From contig CM074758.1 in NCBI GenBank assembly GCA_037355855.1, forward strand, positions 3,941,001 to 4,005,000: a DNA stretch of 64,000 nucleotides. Reading direction: 5' to 3'. Source of the DNA: Pseudo-nitzschia pungens. Taxonomy: Eukaryota; Bacillariophyta; Bacillariophyceae; Bacillariales; Bacillariaceae. Within the stretch, counting starts at the first letter, position 1, and each line of letters starts with the position of its first letter. A program made the position numbers and the translations under genes. Below, piece by piece: positions 51,341-59,446 of this stretch. The notes below the pieces were generated by a model, which ran no database searches, was not told where the DNA came from, and saw only the letters and a list, made by a program, of their open reading frames with translations.

Positions 51341-53347
51341 TCAATCCTTCTTGGCATTGCCATTGCCATTGCCTTTTCCTTTGCCATTTTTGCCTTTCTT
51401 CCGTCCCTTCGGTCCGAAATTGTTGCCAGCGCAACTCTGTGGGGACGGTGCTGGTTGAGTTTCTGCGGCTTGGACGCTGCGGGATTGGGCCTTCTTTTGA
51501 CGGAGCTCTTTTAGTTTCTCTCGTTGTTTGGCGGAGAAGGTCCTGTAGACGGAAGGGGGATAATTCTTGGCTTCAATTGTACCGGTGTAGGTACCTACCA
51601 CGGACTTAGATTTCTTGTTTCCATTTCCACCTCCATTCCCGCCTCCATTACTAGCCACAAAAGCTGAGACGGATCGACCGCGCTTGTTTGAATGGTGGAT
51701 GGTCGTGATACCAAGTTCTTCGGTGAACATCGCAACCATTTCTCTGAAATTCGACATATACTTCGCCTTGTCGCGGAGAGCGATTGATTTGGCATTATTC
51801 AAACGCTCGTCTGTAATTGATCTGAAGAAGTCCAAGATGAATCGCTTCTCGTCTCTCTTTGGATCAAATCCAGCGTAGTTGATGAGAGTGGTACGGAACT
51901 TCAACCAATTTCGGCAGTGGGTCTCAAAATCGTGGAGACGGGAGTCGCCTGAATACTTGGAGTCCGCGATGGCTTTGATGGTCTTGCTGACAACCGCGTC
52001 GACATTTGTCTCTGTGAAGGCATGGTCGTAGATATGGAGGTATGCCGCTCGGGCATTACCTCGTGTCTCATCCCGTTGGTATGCGAAGGTTCGGATGTAT
52101 TCCCAGCCTGGACCACTTCGTACAGCAGTACAAAGCAACGTCCAGACCGTTTGGTTATCCTCTTCAAACTGCTCGCCTTCAAGCACTGCACATCGTAAAT
52201 TGTATTCCGTCCAGTTGGAGAAGCCGTCTCTGCCGCCAATGGGACTAGATCGGTCCGCCAACGTCACCTTGGCTTCTTCTTCTAAGCGAATCACATACAG
52301 TAGGGGGAATCCATGCTTGTTGAAACGATTGCGTAGGTCTTGGCGGAATGCTCGGTCCCACTCAGCAAACTTGGGCAGGGTCGTCAAGGAAGGCGGGGGA
52401 GTCGTCACGGGGGTTGCCTCTCGTTGCTTCTTTGTCGCCACTAGACGCTTCTCGGTCCGTTCATAAGAATCTTGATGCTCTAACCATTTTTTGGCAGTGG
52501 GACGGGCACCAATGAGGGGTTGGTAGCAGACCCATTCAGCAAACACCATTAGCTTCTCGATAAGAGAGTCACTGATATAGACGGCCGTAGGGTCAGGACA
52601 AGCAGGGTGCCTGTAGGAGGCAAGGTTTCTGGAGAATCTGGAAGCACGCTCAGGGGTGAGCCGACGGATGGAATCAATCGTGGATAAATCAGATCGGAAT
52701 AACTCTTCAGCCATCGCCTCATTACAGAAAGATTCGTAGACCTCAAAGAGATCTCCTTCCTGTTTGGTGAGTGGCTTGCCGTCGTTGTAGCCGTAGATAC
52801 CTCCCCTTGCCTGAGCAGCTCTGTTGGAAGCGATAAGGGCCTCCTTGTCTTTGGAGGTACCGAACTTTTCATCCATCCGGTCCTGTAGGATTTGGAGTTG
52901 CTTGACAACCATAGCCATGGCAGTGTCGCTCTGGGTACGGGGCTGGATAGAAAAATCATCTTCTGCTTGGACCCTAGATCCTGTTGCAACTGTGTTGTCT
53001 TGGGCTTCGGTGTTGGTCGCTGCCTCCGTCGCTGCTGCTGTCTTCGCCGCTGCTGCTGCCTTCGCCGCTGCTGCTGCCTTTGCTGCTGCTGCTCTGGTGA
53101 TCTTCTTGACTGGCTTGTAGCCGCTTGGCGCTCTAGACTTTCTTTTGCGTCCTTGCTCCTTCTGCTCCTCCTCATCAGAGTCCTCAGGTTCCTCCTCATC
53201 AGAGGGATCGGTGATCTCCTCGTCGTCCGACTTGTCTTCATCCTTCCCTGGGGTCTCCTCCTCGGGGGGCTCCCTACCCTGGGTTTCAAGGATCTTGGGA
53301 TCGTTGGGGGACTTCTTGGATGGTTCCTTTTCAGTAGGGTTAGGCAT
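51341..53347 (-). CDS. gag: Gag of Copia-B
   Basis: 668 residues from ATG 53347; the frame is open 18 codons further up without an ATG. Residues 1-90 are acidic and Pro/Glu rich, then basic; about 95-120 is an Ala/Lys repeat (AAAKAAAAAKAAAAAK), probably helical. Residues about 250-560 align with Copia-A Gag (WVCYQPLIG, NWTEYNLRCAVLEG, DSRLHDFETHCRNWL). The C-terminus is Lys, Gly and Asn rich with no CCHC knuckle, so RNA binding presumably relies on the basic tail. Stop UGA is followed by CTT in the same frame as pol. Intact, although pol is destroyed. Confidence 0.9.
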   Translation of the reverse strand: MPNPTEKEPSKKSPNDPKILETQGREPPEEETPGKDEDKSDDEEITDPSDEEEPEDSDEEEQKEQGRKRKSRAPSGYKPVKKITRAAAAKAAAAAKAAAAAKTAAATEAATNTEAQDNTVATGSRVQAEDDFSIQPRTQSDTAMAMVVKQLQILQDRMDEKFGTSKDKEALIASNRAAQARGGIYGYNDGKPLTKQEGDLFEVYESFCNEAMAEELFRSDLSTIDSIRRLTPERASRFSRNLASYRHPACPDPTAVYISDSLIEKLMVFAEWVCYQPLIGARPTAKKWLEHQDSYERTEKRLVATKKQREATPVTTPPPSLTTLPKFAEWDRAFRQDLRNRFNKHGFPLLYVIRLEEEAKVTLADRSSPIGGRDGFSNWTEYNLRCAVLEGEQFEEDNQTVWTLLCTAVRSGPGWEYIRTFAYQRDETRGNARAAYLHIYDHAFTETNVDAVVSKTIKAIADSKYSGDSRLHDFETHCRNWLKFRTTLINYAGFDPKRDEKRFILDFFRSITDERLNNAKSIALRDKAKYMSNFREMVAMFTEELGITTIHHSNKRGRSVSAFVASNGGGNGGGNGNKKSKSVVGTYTGTIEAKNYPPSVYRTFSAKQREKLKELRQKKAQSRSVQAAETQPAPSPQSCAGNNFGPKGRKKGKNGKGKGNGNGNAKKD

Positions 53348-54258
53348 GTTGGTTAGGCTTTGGATGACTTCTGGATGATTTATAACTCGTTCCTTTTTCA
53401 AAGAATGATAAATTTGTTGCTCGTTCCAAGTTAGTTTCTTGCTTGGAATAATCGGCAGTCAGTATGAATCGTTCCTGATCTGACCGGTGGTTGTTGGTGT
53501 AACATAGTGTTGGCGATTGCGAGAATACCTCTCGATGACCTTCCGTGTTTAGATAAGACCAAACTTGGTGACCTTCTGGGTTTAGATAAGATTAAACTTG
53601 GTGACCTTCCGGGTTTAGGCGAATCGGAAGGGTATCTTTCGATGACCTTCCGTGTTTAGGTAAGACTAAACTTGGTGACCTTCTGTATCTTCGGTCGTGC
53701 TTATTCATTTGGCAGCAATCCACTACCAGCAACTGGATGTTTGAACGTGCTGAAGGCTGTGCAAGCCTTTTGTTCCATCCTGGGCACTCGTAACGTACTG
53801 AAGATTCCTATTGGAGGGCGTCTCGTATGGATTCTTTCGTTACGTCCTTTTCTTGCTCAATCGGTCCCTTTTGCATCCGGGCTAGTAAGACTTGGTGGAG
53901 CCACCACCCTGCTCTGTTTCGTAGACCTGGTATGAGCCGTCCTCACGGGATCCCTAGGCCCCGGTATCTAGCAAAAGGGAGCCCCATTTACATCGCTGTA
54001 GATCTCCTTACGTCCGCTCTGAGCTTGCCGTTCGTGTCTGCGTCCGACGTCCAAAATAATGATCTACTGGAGGCACGTCGATGTCAGTTCCTTGTGTTAC
54101 ACTGTAGACCAGGAATTGAGTTTTACATCCAGCAGATGGTTCTTTTACATCCAAGTGTAGGCATGGATGCCAGCGTGATGATCAGTCAGCTGGGTTTCGT
54201 CACGCGCTCTAGCCGGCGTCCCGGCTTTGTAGTGGTTCGAGCGGTGGGTCTGATAAAC
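53348..54258 (-). other. Leader of Copia-B
   Basis: No gene. Bases 53520-53690 hold four imperfect repeats of a GATGACCTTCCGTGTTTAG unit plus AAACTTGGTGACCTTC. Bases 54130-54258 match the Copia-A leader and end in the candidate primer-binding segment next to the LTR. Confidence 0.72.
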
Positions 54259-55100
54259 TGTAAAGATATTCGCTCGTCAGCAGAATAACAAAGGGATAAC
54301 AATAACAATAATACCACATAGAGTCCTGGCAAATAGTGAGACTACAGAAGATACTGTTCAGTCTCTATTGCAAACACTTAGTTACTACAAGGTACTTCCC
54401 TAGATGTACATCGGAATCGATCATGGGGAGGGCGTGATAGGTTGTTTATTTTAGAGTGTAGCAGAAAGAGTGAATAAAGAGGGAGCTGAGCGCAGCTCAG
54501 CTCTGTATCGTATCGTGACAGCGCTCCGCTAACTCGTAGGATAATAGAGCTCTGTAGGTCCAGTACTGTATTCTACGGAGTAGCGTAGCGCACCGAGTAG
54601 CGTAGCTCGGCTTAATTAGATCCAATCGTGTGCTAGCTCGTTGGGTAACTGTCTGGGTCAGGTATCCGGTCATAGTACATATTATACACCAATGACCCAA
54701 CCCCGGCAGTAGCATAGTATCTTAGCATGGTATCATGGTATGTTAGCATCTTCAGTATCTCGTAGCATTAGCAACCCTAACCCTGTAGCATTTAGCTACA
54801 CTATTACAGTGCTATACCCGGGGTACGTACAACTGGTACAAATCGTACGGGACAACCCTAGTATTTTCGGAGCTAGCATCCATACCAAACAGGATAGGTC
54901 TGTTGCTAAGCTTGTTGCTAAGCCTGTTGCTAAGCCTGTTGCTAAGCCTGTTGCTAAGCCTGTTGCTAACCATTTAGCACACAGCTCAGCACTCAGCTCA
55001 GCACCTGTTAGTCAGCTACTGGAGGCTGCTGCCTGTAGCCCCAGTACACTCTCCTACACAGGAGCCTTTAGCACAGATCATAGCACCCTGGATATCTTCA
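54259..55100 (-). repeat. 5' LTR of Copia-B
   Basis: 842 bases, TGTAAAGATATT...GATATCTTCA, with five 12-base units at about 54899-54968. Differs from the 3' LTR by one 12-base unit and a few substitutions seen by eye. Confidence 0.9.
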
Positions 55101-55682
55101 TATTGAACAGGGACTGTCCCGCCCTACAAATGTGATTTCACCGGTTGAAAGGCTTCCACCTGGCATTTGAACCTCGGGGAAGGTTCTTTGGAAAGCTGAG
55201 ACACTAAATTTTTGTCTAGCAATAGGTGATAGAAACGGGAAGAGAGTTCTTGTACCTTCACTTCGATTCCAAAGAGACCCATTTTATCCTGGGTGGGGTG
55301 TCCCATTTGCATTTTTTGGGTCTAGGAGGGACCCAACGTACGCTAAAAACGGAGTTTTTGCCAGTTTTTTTTCGATCGCGCATTTTTGATATCTTCATAT
55401 TGAACAGGGACTGTCCCGCCCTACAAATGTGATTTCACCGGTTGAAAGGCTTCCACCTGGCATTTGAACCTCGGGGAAGGTTCTTTGGAAAGCTGAGACA
55501 CTAAATTTTTGTCTAGCAATAGGTGATAGAAATGGGAAGAGAGTTCTTGTACCTTCACTTCGATTCCAAAGAGACCCATTTTATCCTGGGTGGGGTGTCC
55601 CATTTGCATTTTTTGGGTCTAGGAGGGACCCAACGTACGCTAAAAACAGAGTTTTTGCCAGTTTTTTTTTGATCGCGCATTT
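55091..55682. repeat. Tandem duplication of about 297 bases in Mar-2
   Basis: 55091-55387 and 55388-55682 are almost the same. Both begin with GATATCTTCATATTGAACAG, so the unit includes the last ten bases of the Copia-B LTR. The duplication therefore happened after Copia-B inserted, or the target carried that sequence by chance. Confidence 0.9.
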
Positions 55683-55908
55683 GATCGAGTTTTTTTGTGT
55701 GTGTTTTTGCAAAAAATTAAATCGGATTGATCAAATTGTGAATCGGATTGATCAAATTCAAAATTAGCCATCGTGAATGCATTCCTGTAAATTTATTTTA
55801 AAGTTTTTATTTTTGTGGTACATTTTCTACTTAGTTGTACGGCAGACGTTCAGTTATTAGGAACGCACACATATCAGTCATAGTTCAGTTATTTTGGAAC
55901 AGAGGAAG
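55683..55908. other. Right end of Mar-2
   Basis: AT-rich with no gene. Includes two ATCGGATTGATCAAATT repeats (about 55720-55760) and ends in the inverted terminal repeat described for Mar-2, followed by TA. Confidence 0.75.
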
Positions 55909-56137
55909 TAATAATTAACCGAATCGCACATGGGAATCGAATCGGTATACAAGATATTCATGTACGTATACTTGATATGTACAAACTGGCATGCAGAAGA
56001 GAGCGATAGCAGGATTAAGGTTACATACAGAATATATGATATATACAGGGATGTAGATCATATAAGGAGATCCCGATGACATCATCGCTCATTATTTCCT
56101 CTCTTTATTTTGAATCCCATCTCGTAAAGTGAAATAA
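55909..56137 (+). repeat. 3' LTR of Gyp-E2, resumed
   Basis: Continues the LTR interrupted at 6583 (ATAATTAACCGAATC...CGTAAAGTGAAATAA), diverged from the Gyp-E LTR. Cut at 56137 by the LINE-5 tail; the last ~45 LTR bases are not in the window. Confidence 0.85.
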
Positions 56138-57119
56138 TAATTTACGTATTTAAATAACTTTAATCACCAAAGTTGAAACTAAATTACTCAGTCTGTAACC
56201 AGACTTTAACGTCACCTCCATCAGAGAGTCGGGACCACAAGTGGTAGAACGACAAATTTTTCAAACGAACCTTGAACATCAGACAGGGAAAGAGACAAAA
56301 AACAAGTCCCACAAAATAGGGACTTGAGAGAAAGTGAGATTGGACGGAGGATAATGGGATAAGAACCAGTATCAAAAGGTAGGGGACAGGATGAGAAGCA
56401 GGAACGGAAGACAAAACCAAGATACAAAGTGGAATCAACCCTAAGGTCCAGTAAGCCAGGCTCTTAGGAGAGCAGCCTCTCGTTGGTATGGCTGCACAGG
56501 TTGGACAGGTGCTGCATACTGCTTCCTGGCAAGGTGGATGGTTGCAAGCCACTGCCTCTTGGCAGTCAGGGTGTAACCTTGTAGGACTTGGAAAGGGGTT
56601 TGTAAAAGGGAGTGTGACTGGGGAAGTGCACCAGCTGCACCAATTGCCAATTCTGAAGTGATGGAAGCATCAAGAGATTGGTGTTGTTCAGCATCAAGGG
56701 TTCCCCCAGGACCATGGAGTCGTTCATTCCTATAAGTCCAGAGATCCCAGGAGGTAAGAAAGAACTGATGGATGATAGCTGTAGCCCAACGTCTGGGAGA
56801 GCACTTGCTTCCAAGTTTGGAGTAGTAGACAGCTTGGATTTGGTACCAGCGAGGAGACCACCTACCAAGAAGCCAGTTGTGCCAACCAATTGTCCTCTGT
56901 GCCCTGACAACCAAAGCTATTGCAGGAGAGTAGGATGAGGGATAAATGCGCTGGCCCTTCCGAACTCTGGTGAGAAGATCCACAATGGCAGCAACCAATG
57001 ATGGATCAGTCTGCTCAACTTCAAGCCTCTGCTGCAGTGGTCCCTTGAAGGCAGACACACTGTGCCTGACAGCCCCAGGATCCTTGCAGGAGAGCACATG
57101 ATACACCTTCTCCTTGTCT
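56138..57119 (-). mobile_element. LINE-5, 3' fragment of a diverged LINE
   Basis: LINE 3' end (AATAATTTACG..., 3' UTR to 56440) and the last ~225 residues of ORF2 (57119-56441), ending RAWLTGP. The frame starts inside the Zn-finger (KVYHVLSC) and carries no stop, but it is only a C-terminal fragment. Several substitutions against LINE-1 to LINE-3 mark a different subfamily or older copy. Bases 57120-57133 (ATGAAGATATTCAA-like) separate it from LINE-6. Confidence 0.85.
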
Positions 57120-57133
57120 ATGAAGATATTCAA

Positions 57134-57460
57134 TATAATATAATATACGTATTTAAATAACTTTAATCACCGAAGGTGAAACTAAATTACTCAGTCTGTA
57201 ACCAGACTTTAACGTCGCCTCCATCATAGAGTCAGGACCCCAAGTGGCAGAACGACAAATTTTCAAACAAACCTTGAACATCAAGCAGGGAAAAGGACAA
57301 ACAAGTCCCACAAAATAGGGACTTGAGAGAAAGTGAAATGGGAATGAAGATCTTGGGATAAGATCCAGTATCAAAAGGGATGGGACAGGATAAGAAGCAG
57401 GAACAGAAGTCAAAACCAAGGTACAAAGTGTAATCAACCCTGAGGTCCAGTAAGCCAGGC
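57134..57460 (-). mobile_element. LINE-6, short LINE 3' fragment
   Basis: About 327 bases: the (ATT)n tail, the terminal hairpin (TCACCGAAGGTGA), the 3' UTR and the last few ORF2 codons. It stops four bases before the 5' end of LINE-7, which runs the other way. Confidence 0.85.
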
Positions 57461-57463
57461 TAC

Positions 57464-59446
57464 ACAATTTTGCGACGCGCGATTTTGTCCGACGTTCCGA
57501 TGTTCCAGTACTTAAAACACGTAGTTTTCTACACACATTTCCCCTTTAATATCTCCCTCACTTCTAAAGCTCCTACAACAACACCAAGCACTACACCTAT
57601 TAACAGTGACCTCCTCTATCTGATTCTGCTGTTTGTTTGGCTGCTCCCTGCTTCCTTTGGTTGCTTTGGTTCCTTGTTTCCTGTCGGTCGGTCGATTCGG
57701 CAGCAACACAAGCAAACAAGGACACATAATTTTCTACAGCGCTCCCAGTACTAATTCTACAGCAGCTCTGTCGGCAAGCAACAAGCAACACGACCGAAAA
57801 CAAGGACACATAATTTTCTACAGCAATTGCCGTACTAATTCTACAGCAGCTCTGCTCCGGTTAGTCTCCACGCTCAGTTTGTCTCCGAGCTCGATCTGTT
57901 TCCAAGCTACCTTATTATTTAACGCTATACAGTCTTTCAAGCCCCTTAAGTGATATCCACTTAATGTTCTACATTCTTCAAGGTTCCTTGCTGAGTTCCC
58001 TAAGTCTTTTCAAGTTGAAGTTGTCGAACACATACATACCCCCCTCTCTAGAAGGTCCCTCGCGAGCATATCTTCCAGTTCCCCCTTTATTTTCAAGCCA
58101 ATTGCCCACTACTCCTTAAGTGTTTATCACTAAAGAGTACCCCTGTTTCCTAGCCAAGCCCCCTCGTCCTTAAGTGTTTTCGCTTAAGGCTCCCCTACTA
58201 CATCTGTTTTGGAGCCAAGACCAACCGATCCCTAAGTACCTACTACTTAGTGTACTCTTGTTTCCAAGACTACAGCTACTACCGCCCCTTGTTTTCAAGA
58301 CTACAATTCTCCTGGTCCCTAAGTGTTCGCGAGTTCCCTGCTCCCTAAGTGTTTTCGCTCTTAAGCAACCCCAACTTGAACTTCAAGTTCGACACTGTTT
58401 TCAAGACACAAGCCTCCCCCTGGTCCCTAGATCTATCTATTAAAGCCCCTGTTTTCAAGCAAGCAGCTTCTCTGATCCCTAAGTGTCTCGCTCAAGGTAC
58501 CTGTTTTCAAGCCAATTGCCCCTGGATACTGTTTCCATTTCCCCCCTCTACGTAAATTCTACAGGGCCAAAAGTGGTACTTCTATTCCATTTGCCCGCAA
58601 CTCTGACAGAACTACCAGAATTTTCCCTGTAGAATTCTACAGCAGCTCTGTTCCGTGATTCCACTTATAAGTACTCGCGAGTTTGAACTTCAAGTTCCCT
58701 CCTGAGCCTTTTAAGTGTGCCCTGTCATTGATTTCCCCCGGTCCCTAAGTGTTCCTACTACAGCCCCTGTTTTCAAGCAAGAAGCTTCCCTGGTCCCTAA
58801 GTGTCTCGCTCAAGGTCCCTGTTTTCAAGCCAATTGCCCCTGGATACTGTTTCCACTTATAAGTACTCGCGAGTTTGAACTTCAAGTTCCCTCCTGAGCC
58901 TTTTAAGTGTGCCCTGCCATTGATATTCCCCGGTCCCTAAGTATTCCTACTAAAGCCCCTGTTTTCAAGCCACTAGCTTCCCGGTGGGCTGCTGTATTTC
59001 AATTCGAACCGTATCCGATTCGAATTTGCAAGCCTACAAGCCTACACGATTTGCAGTAGCTGCAAAATTGTTCAAATTTGCACAATTTTCAAGCTAGGAG
59101 TACAGTACGAGTACAAGCCTACACGATTTGCCGAGTACAAGCCTACAAGCTACACGATTTGCAGAGCTCTTCCGCGCGCAGAGTTTTTGTGCTCCAAGTG
59201 TGAGACGAATTTTGCTCGTTTTTTAGCAAAAACTTCTGAGTTCCCCAGTGACTTTTGTGGGTGTGCTCCAGTATATTTTTTTGGATCCCCAGGGACCTTT
59301 TCCTTGTCCAGACCAAGGTTACCCTTGTTGTTGCTGCTGTACCCTGTTTCCAGGCTACACCCATCTGTATATATCCATACAGGTTAACACTGACAGCCTA
59401 CCAGCGCCCGAGCCAACACGCCTATTCAGACGATCCTAGCCCCACC
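57464..59446 (+). promoter_or_regulatory. LINE-7 5' UTR with repeated CTTAAG motifs
   Basis: No gene. A ~60-base block is repeated at 57718 and 57803. CCCTAAGTG/CCTTAAGTG and CCTGTTTTCAAGC motifs recur more than ten times between 57950 and 58980; some form dyads such as CTTAAGTG-ATATC-CACTTAA. A 195-base unit is repeated in tandem (58656 and 58851). Bases 59240-59350 resemble the antisense strand of GagOnly-C at 24910-25030. An internal promoter is expected here by analogy with other LINEs. Confidence 0.7.

Larger units (their letters stand above)
27034..55100 (-). mobile_element. Copia-B, CoDi-like Ty1/copia element with nested LINEs
   Basis: LTRs at 54259-55100 (5', 842 bases) and 27034-27309 plus 33940-34517 (3', 854 bases). 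The 12-base length difference equals one copy of an internal 12-base repeat. TTGA flanks both sides (27030-27033, 55103-55106); the last two bases of the LTR are ambiguous, so the TSD is four or five bases. The order gag, protease, integrase, RT, RNase H defines Ty1/copia. Pol is in three pieces: 49355-51340, 47673-48122 and 35095-37355. Confidence 0.9.
6584..55908. mobile_element. Mar-2, mariner-like element split by Gyp-G and Copia-B
   Basis: The left end (CTTCCTCTGTTCCAAAATAA from 6584) is the inverse of the right end (TTATTTTGGAACAGAGGAAG to 55908). Each is flanked by TA, and the Gyp-E2 LTR reads through cleanly once the element is removed with one TA. These are the ends and target site of Tc1/mariner elements and resemble plant Stowaway-type ends. 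Own sequence is only 6584-6631, 26909-27033 and 55101-55908; the rest is insertions. No transposase frame is visible, so it is non-autonomous or decayed. Confidence 0.8.

Noticed and set aside
54195..54260. Possible tRNA gene (GGTTCGAG resembles a B box)
   Set aside because: No cloverleaf can be drawn and the counterpart in Copia-A changes the presumed B box; a primer-binding role fits better.
59255..59446. An earlier start of LINE-7 ORF1
   Set aside because: The upstream in-frame extension has no ATG; the first ATG with good context is 59447.
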